DNA of 64,000 nt, taken from contig CP154956.1 of assembly GCA_039621445.1 (NCBI GenBank), positions 42,556,437-42,620,436 on the forward strand, written 5' to 3'. The notes below the pieces were generated by a model. The model was not told the origin of the DNA. It was given only the letters and a program-made list of their open reading frames with translations, and ran no database searches. Position numbers and translations under genes: made by a program. Positions within the stretch are counted from its first letter, which is position 1; each line of letters starts with the position of its first letter. This DNA is from Euglena gracilis. Lineage: Eukaryota; Euglenida; Euglenophyceae; Euglenales. Positions 9,546-22,879 of the stretch are shown one piece after another.

Positions 9546-10865
9546 GGGTAGGTCCGGAAACCCCGGGATTATCGATGTGACTGGATTTCGTGGCCCCCAA
9601 AGTTAATGGCCTATAGGTTAGGGGACGGTCCAGGCTTGTGCTTAGTCGGGTGCCTACCCCCGGGGGGGGGGGGTGGGTGCTAGGGGCAGGCACCCCATAG
9701 CACCCGATCCGACCCCCCCCCCCCCGGGGGGGGGCAGGGTTTCGTGGTGGTCCTGCCCCTAGCAGGCACTCCGACCCCGGCGCCGAAGGCGCCGGGGGCC
9801 CGGAAAAGGCCATTTTCAATGAAAATTTTTTGGGTTCGCGCCGGCCCCCTACCCCCCCCCGGGGGGGGGGGTGTGCCTGCTAGGGCAGGCACCCTATAGC
9901 ACCCACCCCCCCCTGGTTGGTAAGCACAAGCATGGGACGGTCCCTAGTACCTCCAGAGCCCTTCGGTTACCCGCAACTCCCCGCCAGTCTGGAGATATGG
10001 CCCGAGCAAAAAAGTTGTCTACCGTTTTTTTTTCCGGGGAAATTTGCAGGTCATTTTGGGGTCAAAAAATTGAAAAATTCAAAATATCTCGAAAACGCCG
10101 CGGAGTTGAGAAAAAGTGAAGAGGACGTCGTTCCACAATTTTGGGACGCCCGATCGATCGGTATGCGCGGTTTGGGCCAACTCCCCGCCTAGCCCGAGAT
10201 ACGGCCGTTTTGTGGTTTTGGGCCAGTTTGGCCAGTTTTGGCCGTTTCGGGCCCGAAACCGTAAATTGCCCATATCTCGAGCTAGACGGGGAGTTGGAAC
10301 CCAAACCAGGGGGTCAAACATTAGGTTTAGGGGGGGGTTTTGACCGTTTTTTGGGGTTCCCGGGGTCTGGTTGCGCCATTTTGGGCCAGTTTTGGGTGTT
10401 CGGGGACCCCTGCGGGGGGTTCGAGGGCGGCCGGGCTTGGGTCCAAAAATCGAAAAATTCAAAATATCTCGAAAACGCTGCGGAGTTGAGGAAAAGTGAT
10501 GGTGACCTCATTTGACGACCTTGGAACGCCCTATCGATCGGTATGCGCGGTTTGGGACAACTCCTCGCCTAGCCCGAGATATGGCCGTTTTGGGGGTTTT
10601 GGGCCAGTTTTGCCAGTTCTGGCCATTTCGGGGCCCGAAACCGTAAATTGGCCGTATCTCGGGCTAGACGAGGAGTTGGGAACCAGGGGGTCAATCATTA
10701 GGTTTAGGGGGGGGTTTTGACCGTTTTTGGGGGTTCCCGGGGCCTAGTTGTGCGATTTTGGGCCAGTTTTGGGTATTCGGGGACCCCACCGGGAGCCGTC
10801 AGGGCGGCTGGGCGAGGGGGGGTCGGGTGGCAGGTCGGGACCCAAAATTTCGAAAATTTTTTTTT

Positions 10866-10920
10866 CGCTCAAAAACACTTTTTTTCACTTCAGAACATCA
10901 AAAAAAGTGTTTTTGAGCGA
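10866..10920. repeat. Conserved 50-bp hairpin of the satellite, first of eight
   Basis: CGCTCAAAAACACTTTTTTT and its complement flank the loop CACTTCAGAACATC. Copies lie near 12072, 13496, 15416, 17216, 19000, 20776 and 22410. Loop and stem are conserved better than neighbouring sequence, and some stems carry paired changes (TCGCCC with GGGCGA near 13496). Confidence 0.9.
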
Positions 10921-13900
10921 AAAAAAAATTTTCCGACCCGGACCCCCCCCATGCCCCCCGTGGCTGGGGCCCGCCCCCCCTGGGCAGTGGACTTAGCAAT
11001 TTTTGGGTCAAAAAGTCGAAAAAATTCGAAAAAAATTTTTTTGCCCAAAACCATGATTTTTGACCTCCCGGACCCGAAAAAAGTGTTTTCAAGCCAAAAT
11101 TGAGCGTTTTTCGACCTGCCGGCGCCCCATTTTGGGCCGCCAACCCGTTGACTTTGGGTCAAAACCGGGTCAAAAAAGTCGAAAAAAATCGGAAAATTTT
11201 TTTTGCCCCAAAACGATGTTTTTTGGCCTCCCGGACGCGGAAAAACTGTTTTTGAGCCGAAAATGAGCCTTTTCCCCGGTCCGGTCCGGGGTGGTCTTCC
11301 AAAGAGCTCAGCTCTACGTCACACCCTGGTCGCTGAGCTCTTATCTCTTTAGAGTAAGAGCGAAGCTTACCACCCCGGCGACGGGGGGTCCGACCCCCCC
11401 GCCCCCCCCCGCCCCCCCCGCCCCCCCCGCCCCCCCGCCCCCCCTGGGTAGGTCCGGGCACCCGAGGATTATCGATGTGATTGGATTTCCTGGCCCCCAA
11501 AGTGAACAGCCTATAGGTTAGGGGACGATCCCTAGTTTCTCCAGAGCGTTTGGGTTACCCGCAACTCTCCGCCAGTCTGGAGATATGGCCCGAGCAAAAA
11601 AGTTGTCTACCGTTTTTTTTCCGGGAAAATTGCAGGGTCATTTTGGGGTCAAAAAATCGAAAATTTCAAAATATCTCGAAAACGCTGCGGAGTTGCGAAA
11701 AAGTGAAGAGGACGTCATTCCACAACTTTGGGACGCCCGATCGATCGGTATGCGCGGTTTGGGCCAACTCCTCGCCTAGCCCGAGATACGGCCGTTTTGG
11801 GGTTTTGGGCCAGTTTGGCCAGTTTTGGCCATTTCGGGCCCGTTCGGGGCCCGAAACCGTAATTTGGCCGTATCTTGGGCTAGACGGGGAGTTGGAGCCC
11901 AAACCAGGGGGTCAATCATTAGGTTTAGGGGGGGGTTTTGACCGTTTTTTGGGGTTCCCCGGGCCTGGTTGTGCGATTTTGGGCCAGTTTTGGGTATTCG
12001 GGGACCCCACCGCGCGCCGGCAGGGCGGCTGGGCGGGGGGAGGGGGGTCGGTCGGGTGGCAGGTTGGGAACCAAAAACACTTTTTTTCACTTCAGAACAT
12101 CAAAAAAAGTGTTTTTGAGCGAAAAAATTTTTTCCGACCCGGACCCCATGCCCCCCCTGGCTGGGGCCTGACCCCCCCCCCCGGCCGGTGGACTTAGCCA
12201 TTTTTGGGTCAAAAAGTCAAAAAAATTCGAAAAATTTTTTTTTGCCCAAAACCATGATTTTTGACCTCCCGGACCCGAAGAAAGTGTTTTCGAGCCAAAA
12301 ATGAGCGTTTTTCGACCCGCCAGCGCCCCGTTTTGGGCCGCCAACCCATTGACCTTGGATCAAAACCTGGTCAACAAAGTCGAAAACAATCGAAAAAATT
12401 TTTTTTGCCCCAAACGATGTTTTTTCGCCTTCCGGACCCGGAAAACTGTTTTTGAGCCAAAAATGAGCGTTTTTTTCGACCCGCCAGCGCCCCGTTTTGG
12501 GCCACCAACCCATTGACGTTTGGGTCAAAACCGGTCAAAAAAGTCGAAAAAAATCGAAAAAAAATTTTTTGGCCGAAAAGGAGGATTTGTGGCCTCCCCG
12601 ACCCGGAAAAACTGTTTTTGAGCCGAAAATTAGCGTTTTTTCCCGCGGCGGGGCCGGGTGGTCTCCCAAAGAGCTCAGCTTAACGTCACCCCCTGGTCGA
12701 TGAGCTCTTACGTCTCTTTGACGTAATAGAGCGAAGCGTACCACCGGGCCGGGTTTGGGACCCCCCTCGTGCCACCCTCTCGCCCCCCGCCACCCCCCAT
12801 GGTAGTCAGGGGAGTTCCGGCGGATTATCGATTATCCCTGCCCCCCCTTATTTTTTAGGGATTCCTGAAACCCCGGGATTCGATGTGACTGGTTTCCGGG
12901 CCCCCCAAGTGAATGGCCTATAGGTTAAGGGGACGATCCCTAGTACCTCTCCAGAGCCCTTCGTTTACCCGCACCTCGCCGCCAGTCCTGCGATATGACC
13001 CGAGCAAAAAAGTTGTCTACCGTTTTTTTTCCCGGGGAAATTGCAGGGTCATTTTGGGGTCAAAAAAATCGAAAATTTCAAAATATCTCGAAAACGCCGC
13101 GGAGTTGAGAAAAAGTGAAGAGGACGTCGTTCCACAACTTTGGGACGCCCGATCGATCGGTATGCGCGGTTTGGGCCAACTCCTCGCCTAGCCCGAGATA
13201 CGGCCGTTTTGGGGTTTTTGGGCCAGTTTGGCCAGTTCTGGCCATTTCGGGGCCGAAACCGTAAATTGGCCGTATCTCGGGCTAGACGGGGAGTTGGAAC
13301 CCAAACCAGGGGGTCAAACATTAGGTTTAGGGGGGGGGGGTTTGACCGTTTTTTGGGGTTCCCGGGGTCTGGTTGCGCGATTTTGGGCCAGTTTTGGGTA
13401 TTCGGGGACCCCTGCAGGCACCGTGAGGGCAGATGGGCGAGGGGGGGTTGGGTGGGTGGCAGGTCGGGACCCAAAATTTTGAAAATTTTTTTTTCGCCCA
13501 AAAACACTTTTTTTCACTTCAGAACATCAAAAAAAGTGTTTTTGGGCGAAAAAAATTTTCCGACCCGGACCCCCCCCCCCCTGGCTGGGGCCCTCCCCCC
13601 GGCCGGTGAACTTAGCCATTTTTGGGTCAAAAAGTCGAAAAAATTCGAAAAAATTTTTTTTGCCCAAAACCATGATTTTTGACCTCCCGGACCCGAAAAA
13701 AGTGTTTTCGAGCCAAAAATGAGCGTTTTTCGACCCGCCGGCGCCCCGTTTTGGGCCACCAACCCATTGACTTTGGGTCAAAACCGGGTCAAAAAAGTCG
13801 AAAAAATTCGAAAAAAATTTTTTTGCTTAAAACCATGATTTTTGACCTCCCGGACCTGAAAAAAGTGTTTTCGAGCCAAAAATGAGCGTTTTTCGACCCG

Positions 13901-16900
13901 CCGGCGCCCCGTTTTGGGCCGCCAACCCATTGACTTTGGGTCAAAACCGGGTCAAAAAAAGTCGAAAAAAATCGAAAAATTTTTTTTGCCCCAAAACGAT
14001 GTTTTTTGGCCTCCCGGACCCGGAAAGCCTGTGTTTGAGCCGAAAATGAGCGTTTTTCGACCCGCCAGCGCCCCGTTTTGGGCCACCAACCCATGACTTT
14101 GGGTCAAAACTGGTCAAAAAAGTCGAAAAAAATCGAAAAATTTTTTTTTGCCCCAAAACGATGTTTTCTGGCCTCCCTGACCCAGAAAAACTGTTTTTGA
14201 GCCAAAAATGAGCGTTTTTCCCGGGCCGGGCCGGGGTGGTCTCCCAAAGAGCTCAGCTCTACGTCACACCCTGGTCGCTGAGCTCTTATCTCTTTAGAGT
14301 AAGAGCGAAGCTTACCACCCCGGCGACGGGGGGGTCGGAAGCCCCCCGCGCCCCCCCCCCCCCCCGCCCCCCCCGCCCCCCCCCCCCTGGGTAGGCAATG
14401 GCCCCCGAGGATTATCGATGTGATTGGATTTTCGGGCCCCCAAAGTGAACAGCCTATAGGTTAGGAGAGGGTCCCTAGTTTCTCCAGAGCCCTTCGGTTA
14501 CCCGTAACTCCCCGCCAGTCCGGAGATATGGCCCGAGCAAAAAAGTTGTCTACCGTTTTTTTTTCCGGGGAAATTGCAGGGCCATTTTGGGGTCAAAAAA
14601 TCGAAAAATTCAAAATATCTCGAAAACGCCGTGGAGTTGAGGAAAAGTAATGAGGACGTCCTTCCACAACTTTGGGACGCCCGATCGATCGGTATGCGCG
14701 CTTTGGGCCAACTCCTCGCCTAGCCCGAGATACGGCCGATTTGGTGTTTTGGGCCAGTTTGGCCAGTTTTTGCCATTTCGGGCCCATTCGGGGCCCGAAA
14801 CCGTAATTTGGCCGTATCTCGGGCTAGACGAGGAGTTGGAACCCAAACCAGGGGGTCAATAATTAGGTTTAGGGGGGGGGTTTTAAACCTTTTTTTGGGT
14901 TTCCCGGGTTCGGTTTGTGCGATTTTGGGCCAGTTTTGGGTATTCGGGGCCCCCGGCGGGGTTCGAGGGCGGCCGGGCTGGGGTCCAAAAATCGAAAAAT
15001 TCAAAATATCTCGAAAACGCTGCGGAGTTGAGGAAAAGTGATGGCGACCTCATTTGACGACCTTGGAACGCCCTATCGATCGGTATGCGCGGTTTGGGAC
15101 AACTCCTCGCCTAGCCCGAGATAGGGCCGTTTTGGGGGTTTTGGGCCAGTTTTGCCAGTTCTGGCCATTTCGGGGCCCGAAACCGTAAATTGGCCGTATC
15201 TCGGGCTAGACGAGGAGTTGGGACCCAAACCAGGGGGTCAATCATTAGGTTTAGGGGGGGGGGTTTTGACCGTTTTTTGGGGTTCCCGGGGTCTGGTTGT
15301 GCGATTTTGGGCCAGTTTTGGGTATTCGGGGACCCCACCGGGCGCCGTCAGGGCGGCTGGGCGAGGGGGGGTCGGGTGGCAGGTCGGGACCCAAAAATTT
15401 GAAAAAAATTTTTTCGCTCAAAAACACTTTTTTTCACTTCAGAACATCAAAAAAAGTGTTTTTGAGCGAAAAAAATTTTTTCCGACCCGGCCCCCCCCCC
15501 CCATCCCGCCCGCCCCCCTGGCCGGTGGACTTAGCCATTTTGGGGTCAAAAAGTCGAAAAAATTCGAAAAATTTTTTTTTGCCCAAAACCATGATTTTTG
15601 ACCTCCCGGACCCGAAAAAAGTGTTTTCGAGCCAAAAATGAGCGTTTTTCGACCCGCCAGCGCCCTGTTTTGGGCCACCAACCCATTGATTTTGGGTCAA
15701 AATCGGGTCAAAAAAGTCGAAAAAAATCGAAATTTTTTTTTTTTGCGTAAAACCATGTTTTTTGGCCTCCCGGACCCAGAAAAACTGTTTTTGAGCCAAA
15801 AATAAGACGTTACCAACCCGCCACCGCCCCTTTTTGGACCACCAACCCATTGACTTTGGGTCAAAACCGGGTCAAAAAAGTCGAAAAAAATCGAAAAAAA
15901 TTTTTTTTGCCCCAAAACGATGTTTTTTTGGCCTACCTGACCCCAAAAAAATGTTTTTTGAGCCGAAAATGAGCGTTTTTCCCGGGCCGGGCCGGGGTGG
16001 TTTCCCAAAGAGCTCAGCTCTACGTCACACCCTGGTCGCTGAGTCTCTTATCTCTTTAGAGTAAGAGCGAAGCGTACCCACACGGGCCGGAGGGGGGTCG
16101 GACCCCCCCCCCCGCCCCCCGCCCCCCCCCCCCCCCGCCCCCCCCCCCCCCCCCCCCCCCCCCCGCCCCCCCCCGCCCCCCCCGCCCCCCCCGGGTAGGT
16201 CCGGAACCCCCGGGATTATCGATGTGACTGGATTTCGTGGCCCCCAAAGTGAATGGCCCATAGGTTAGGGGACGGTCCCTAGTACCTCCAGAGCCTTTCG
16301 GTTACCCGCAACTCCCCGCCAGTCCGGAGATATGGCCCGAGCAAAAAAGTTGTCTACCGTTTTTTTTCCGGGGAAATTTCAGGGTCATTTTGGGGTCAAA
16401 AAATCGATAATTTCAAAATATCTCAAAAACGCCGGGGAGTTGCGAAAAAGTGAAGAGGACGTCATTCCTCAACTTTGGGACGCCCGATCGATCGCTATGC
16501 GCGGTTTGGGCCGACTCCCCGTGTAGCCCGAGATACGGCCGTTTTGGGGTTTTGGCCCAGTTGGGCCAGTTTTGGCCATTTCGGGCCCGTTCGGGGCCCG
16601 AAACCGTAATTTGGCCGTATCTCGGGCTAGACGGGGAGTTGGGGCCCAAACCAGGGGGTCAATCATTAGGTTTGGGGGGGGGTTTTGACCGTTTTTTGGG
16701 GTTCCCGGGGTCTGGTTGTGCCATTTTGGCCCATTTTTGGCTGTTCGGGGACCCCTGCGGGGGTTCGAGGGCTGCCGGGCTGGGGTCCAAAAATCGAAAA
16801 TTTCAAAATATCTCGAAAACGCTGCGGAGTTGAGGAAAAGTGATGGCGACCTTATTTGACGACCTTGGAACGCCGGATCGAGCGGTATGTGCCGTTTAGG

Positions 16901-19900
16901 ACAACTCCTTGCCCAGCCCGAGATACGGCCGTTTTGGGGGTTTTGGGCCCGTTTTGCCAGTTTTGGCCCGTTCAGGGCCCGAAACCGAAAATTGGCCGTA
17001 TCTCGGGCTAGACGGGGAGTTGGGACCCAAACTGGGGGTCAAACATTACGTTTAGGGGGGGGTTTTGACCGTTTTTTGGGGTTCCCGGGGTCTGGTTGTG
17101 CGATTTTGGCCAGTTTTGGGTGTTCGGGGACCCCATCGCGCGCCGTCAGGGCGGCTGGGTGAGGGGGGGTCGGGTGGCAGGTCGGGACCCAAAAATTTTC
17201 AAAAAAATTTTTTCGCTCAAAAACACTTTTTTTCACTTCAGAACATCAAAAAAAGTGTTTTTGAGCGAAAAAAAATTTTCCGACCCGGACCCCCCCATGC
17301 CCCCCCCCCTGGATGTCCCCCCCCCTGGCTGGTGGACTGGGCCATTTTTGGGTCAAAAAGTCAAAAAAAATTCAAAATATTTTTTTCGCCCAAAACCATG
17401 TTTTTTGACCTCCCGGACCCGAAAAAAGTGTTTTCGAGCCAAAAATGAGCATTTTTCGACCCGCCAGCGCCCCGTTTTGGGCCACCAACCCATTGACTTT
17501 GGGTCAAAACCGGGTCAAAAAAGTCGAAAAAAATCGATCTTTTTTTTTTCCGCCCAAATCGATGTTTTTTGGTCTCCCGGATCCAGAAAACATGTTTTTG
17601 AGCCGAAAATGAGCGTTTTTCGACCCGCCAGCGCCCCGTTTTGGGCCGCCAACCCATTGACTTTGGGTCAAAACCGGTCAAAAAAAACGAAAAAAATCGA
17701 AAAAAAATTTTTTTGGCCCCAAAACGATGTTTTTTGGCCTCCCGGACCCAGAAAAACTGTTTTTGAGCCGAAAATGAGCGTTTTTTCCCGGGCCGGGCCG
17801 GGGTGGTCTCCCAAAGAGCTCAGCTCTACGTCACACCCTGGTCGCTGAGCTCTTATCTCTTTAGAGTAAGAGCGAAGCTTACCACCGGGGCCGGAGGGGG
17901 GGTCGGACCCCCCCGCCCCCCCGCCCCCCCCCCCGCCCCCCCCCCCCCCGCCCCCCCCGCCCCCCCCCCGCCCCCCCCTGGGTAGGTCCGGAAACCCTAG
18001 GATTATCGATGTGACTGGATTTCGTGGCCCCCAAAGTTAATGGCCTATAGGTTAGGGGACGGTCCCTAGTACCTCCAGAGCCCTTCGGTTACCCGCAACT
18101 CTCCGCCAGTCCGGAGATATGGCCCGAGCAAAAAAGTTGTCTACCGTTTTTTTTTCCGGGGAAATTTCCAGGTCATTTTGGGGTCAAAAAATCGAAAAAT
18201 TCAAAATATCTCGAAAACGCCGGGGAGTTGCGAAAAAGTAAAGAGGACGTCATTCCTCAACTTTGGGACGCCCGATCGATCGGTATGCGCGGTTTGGGCC
18301 GACTCCCCGCCTAGCCCGAGATACGGCCGTTTTGGGGTTTTGGGCCAGTTGGGCCAGTTTTGGCCATTTCGGGCCCGTTCGGGGCCCGAAACCGTAATTT
18401 GCCCGTATCTCGGGCTAGACGGGGAGTTGGAGCCCAAACCAGGGGGTCAATCATTAGGTTTAGGGGGGGGTTTGACCGTTTTTTGGGGTTCCCGGGGTCT
18501 GGTTGTGCCATTTTGGGCCATTTTTGGGTATTCGGGGACCCCTGCGGGGGTTCGAGGGCCGCCGGGCTGGGGTCTAAAAATCGAAAATTTCAAAATATCT
18601 CGAAAACGCTGCGGAGTTAGGGAAAAGTGATGGCGACCTTATTTGACGACCTTGGAACGCCCTATCGATCGGTATGCGCGGTTTGGGACAACTCCTCGCC
18701 GGGCCCGAGATTCGGCCGTTTTGGGGGTTTCGGGCCCGTTTGGCTAGTTCTGGCCCGTTCAGGGCCCGAAACCGTAAATTGGCCGTATCTCGGGCTAGAC
18801 GGGGAGTTGGGACCCAAACTGGGGGTCAAACATTACGTTTAGGGGGGGGTTTTGACCGTTTTTTGGGGTTCCCGGGGTCTGGTTGTGCGATTTTGGCCAG
18901 TTTTTGGGTGTTCGGGGACCCATCGCGCGCCGTGAGGGCGGCTGGGCGAGGGGGGGTCGGGTGGCAGGTCGGGACCCAAAATTTTGAAAATTTTTTTTTC
19001 GCTCAAAAACACTTTTTTTCACTTCAGAACATCAAAAAAAGTGTTTTTGAGTGAAAAAAAATTTTCCGACCCGGACCCCCCCCATGCCCCCCCCCCTTGG
19101 CTGGGGCCCGCCCCACTGGCCGGTGGACTTAGCCATTTTTGGGTCAAAAAGTCGAAAAAATTCGAAAAAATTTTTTTTGCCCCAAACCATGACTTTTGAC
19201 CTCCCGGACCCGAAAAAAGTGTTTTTGAGCCCGAAAATGAGCGTTTTTCGACCCGCCGGCGCCCCGTTTTGGGCCGCCAACCCATTGACTTTGGGTCAAA
19301 ACCGGGTCAAAAAAGTCGAAAAAAATCGAAAATTTTTTTTTGCCCCAAAACGATGTTTTTTGGCCTCCCGGACTGTTTTTGAGCCGAAAATGAGCGTTTT
19401 TCGACCCGCCGGCGCCCCGTTTTGGGCCACCAACCCATGACTTTGGGTCAAAACCGGTCAAAAAAGTCGAAAAAAATCGAAAAAAAATTTTGGCCCCAAA
19501 ACCGTGTTTTTTGGCCTCCCTGACCCAGAAAAACTGTTTTTGAGCCGAAAATGAGCGTTTTTCCCGGGCCGGGCCGGCGTGGTCTCCCAAAGAGCTCAGC
19601 TCTACGTCACACCCTGGTCGCTGAGCTCTTATCTCTTTAGAGTAAGAGCGAAGCTTACCACCCCGGCGACGGGGGGGTCCGACCCCCCCCGCCCCCCCCC
19701 CGCCCCCCGCCCCCCCCGCCCCCCCGCCCCCCCCGCCCCCCCCCCCTGGGTAGGCAATGGCCCCCGAGGATTATCGATGTGATTGGATTTTCGGGCCCCC
19801 AAAGTGAACAGCCTATAGGTTAGGAGAGGGTCCCTAGTTTCTCCAGAGCCCTTCGGTTACCCGTAACTCCCCGCCAGTCCGGAGATATGGCCCGAGCAAA

Positions 19901-21696
19901 AAAGTTGTCTACCGTTTTTTTTTCCGGGGAAATTGCAGGGCCATTTTGGGGTCAAAAAATCGAAAAATTCAAAATATCTCGAAAATGCCGCGGAGTTGAG
20001 AAAAAGCAAATAGGACGTCGTTCCACAACTTTGGGACGCCCGATCGATCGGTATGCGCGGTTCGGGCCAACTCCCCGCCTAGCCCGAGATACGGCCGTTT
20101 TGGGGTTTTGGGCCAGTTTGGCCCGGTTTGGGCGTGTCGGGCCTTCGGGGCCCGAAGCCGTAAATTGGCCGTATCTCGGGCTAGACGAGGAGTTGGAACC
20201 CAAACCAGGGGGTCAATCATTAGGTTTAGGGGGGGGTTTTGACCGTTTTTTGGGGTTCCCGGGATCTGGTTGTGCCATTTTGGGCCATTTTTGGGTATTC
20301 GGGGACCCAACGGGCGCCGTCAGGGCCGCCGGGCTCGGGGTCCAAAAATCGAAAATTTCAAAATATCTCGAAAACGCTGCGGAGTTGAGGAAAAGTGATG
20401 GCGACCTTATTTGACGACCTTGGAACGCCCTATCGATCGGTATGCGCGATTTGGGACAACTCGTCGCCTAGCCCGAGATACGGCCGTTTTGGGAGTTTTG
20501 GGCCAATTTTGCCAGTTCTGGTCCGTTCGGGGCCCGAAACCGTAAATTGGCCGTATCTCGGGCTAGACGGGGAGTTGGGACCCAAACTGGGGTCAAACAT
20601 TACGTTTAGGGGGGGGGGTTTGACCGTTTTTTGGGGTTCCCGGGGTCTGGTTGTGCGATTTTGGGCCAGTTTTGGTTGTTCGGGGACCCCACCGGGCGCC
20701 GTCAGGGCGGCTGGGCGAGGGGGGGTCGGGTCGGGTGGCAGGTCGGGACCCAAAATTTTGAAAAAAAATTTTTTGCTCAAAAACACTTTTTTTTCACTTC
20801 AGAACATCAAAAAAGTGTTTTTGAGCGAAAAAAAATTTTTCCGACCCGGACCCCCCCCCCTGGCTGGGGCCCGCCCCACTGGCCGGTGGACTTAGCCATT
20901 TTTGGGTCAAAAAGTCGAAAAAATTCGAAAAATTTTTTTTGGCCCAAAACCATGATTTTTGACCTCCCGCACCCGAAAAAAGTGTTTTCGAGCCAAAATT
21001 GAGCGTTTTTCGACCCGCCAGCGCCCCGTTTTGGGCCGCCAACCCATGACTTTGGGTCAAAACCGGGTCAAAAAAGTCGAAAAAAACAAACAAAAGCGAA
21101 AAATTTTTTTTGCCCAACCCAAAACGATGTTTTTTTTTTGGCCTCCCGGACCCGGAAAAGAAAGCCTGTGTTTTGAGCCGAGAATGAGCGTTTTTTTTTT
21201 TTCGACCCGCCACCGCCCCGTTTTTGGCCACCAACCCCATGACTTTGAGAGTCAAAACCGGGTCAAAAAAGTCGAAAAAAATCGTTAAAACCAAGTCGCC
21301 CCAAAACGAAAAATGCCCTTTGGCCACCTGAAAGGAGTTGGTTTTTCCGGGTCAAAAACGGTCGAAAAAAAAAAAATCGAAAAAAGTTTTTGGCCCCACA
21401 ACGAAATGAGCGTTTTTCCCCGAGGATTATCGATGTTGACTGGATTTCCGGGCCCCCAAGTGAATAGCCTATGGGTTAGGAGAGGTTCCCTAAGTTTCCT
21501 CCAGAGCACTTCGGTGCCCGTACTCCCCCCCAGTCCGGATATCTGGCCCAGCAAAAAAGTTGTCTACCGTTGTTTTTTTTGGGCCGGGCCGTGGTGGCCG
21601 CCCAAAGAGCTCAGCTCTACGTCACACCCTGGTCGCTGAGCTCTTATCTCTTTAGAGTAAGAGCGAAGCTTACCACCCCGGCGACGGGGGGGTCCG

Positions 21697-21745
<49 letters not shown>

Positions 21746-22879
21746 CCGCGGCGCCCTGGGTAGGCAATGGCCCCCGAGGATTATCGATGTGATTGGATTT
21801 TCGGGCCCCCAAAGTGAATAGCCTATAGGTTAGGAGAGGGTCCCTAGTTTCTCCAGAGCCCTTCGGTTACCCGTGACTCCCCGCCAGTCCGGAGATATGG
21901 CCCGAGCAAAAAAGTTGTGTACCGTTTTTTTTTCCGGGAAAATTGCAGGGCCATTTTGGGGTCAAAAAATCGAAAAATTCAAAATATCTCGAAAACGCCG
22001 CGGAGTTGAGAAAAAGCAAATAGGACGTCCTTCCACAACTTTGGGACGCCCGATCGATCGGTATGCGCGGTTCGGGCCAACTCCCCGCCTAGCCCGAGAT
22101 ACGGCCGTTTTGGGGTTTTGGGCCAGTTTTGCCAGTTTTGGCCATTTCGGGCCCGTTCGGGGCCCGAAACCGTAAATTGGCCGTATCTCGGGCTAGACGA
22201 GGAGTTGGAGCCCAAACCAGGGGGTCAATCATTAGGTTTAGGGGGGGGGGTTTGATCGTTTTTTGGGGTGCTTGGGGTCTGGTTGTGCGATTTCGGGTCA
22301 TTTTTGGGTGTTCGGGGACCCTTGCTGGGGTTCGAGTCTGAGGGCGGCTGGGAGGCAGGGGGGGTCGGGTGGCAGGTCGGGACCCAAAATTTTGAAAAAA
22401 TTTTTTTTCGCTCAAAAACACTTTTTTTCACTTCAGAACATCAAAAAAGGTGTTTTTGAGCGAAAAAAAGTTTTCCGGACCCCCCCCCCCCTCCCCCCCC
22501 CCTGTGTGTTGCGCCCCCCCCCCCCCCCCCGGCCGGTGGACTTAGCCATTTTTGGGTCAAAAAGTCAAAAAAATTCGAAAAAATTTTTTTTTGCCCAAAA
22601 CCATGATTTTTGACCTCCCGCACCCGAAAAAAGTGTTTTCGAGCCAAAAATGAGCGTTTTTCGACCCGCCAGCGCCCCGTTTTGGGCCGCCAACCCATTA
22701 ACTTTGTGTCAAAACTGGGCCAAAAAAGTCGAAAAAAATCGAAAAAAAATTTTCTGCCCAAAACGATGTTTTTGGTCTCCCTGACCCGGAAAAACTGTTT
22801 TTGAGCCGAAAATGAGCGTTTTTCGCGGGCCGGGCCGGGGTGGTCTCCCAAAGAGCTCAGCTCTACGTCACACCCTGGT

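Larger units (their letters stand above)
7573..22879. repeat. 15-kb composite satellite array with higher-order units
   Basis: A boundary module beginning AAAGAGCTCAGCTCTACG recurs at 11301, 12668, 14246, 16007, 17813, 19589, 21604 and 22850, giving units of about 1.2-2.0 kb. Each full unit runs in order: the boundary module with a small hairpin around GCTCTTATCTCTTTAGAG; a C-run block; ATTATCGATGTGA...CCTATAGGTTAGG; several ~150-bp modules with CAACTCCCCGCCAGTCCGG, AAAATATCTCGAAAACGC and CGATCGATCGGTATGCGCGG; a ~50-bp hairpin; and two to four copies of a ~162-bp monomer. The first part (7573-11300) is less regular and the right end stops inside a boundary module where another element begins. 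Long open frames on both strands follow the repeat and are not genes. Confidence 0.93.

Noticed and set aside
14272-14320. tRNA-like element in the satellite boundary module
   Set aside because: It has a small hairpin but no cloverleaf, A/B boxes or CCA-type acceptor arrangement.
10717-20895. Many 60-250-codon frames on both strands
   Set aside because: All follow satellite modules and change frame whenever a homopolymer differs; no protein-level conservation apart from the DNA repeat.
7573-22879. CRISPR array
   Set aside because: Repeats are long, directly adjacent and degenerate with no unique spacers, and the window is eukaryotic.
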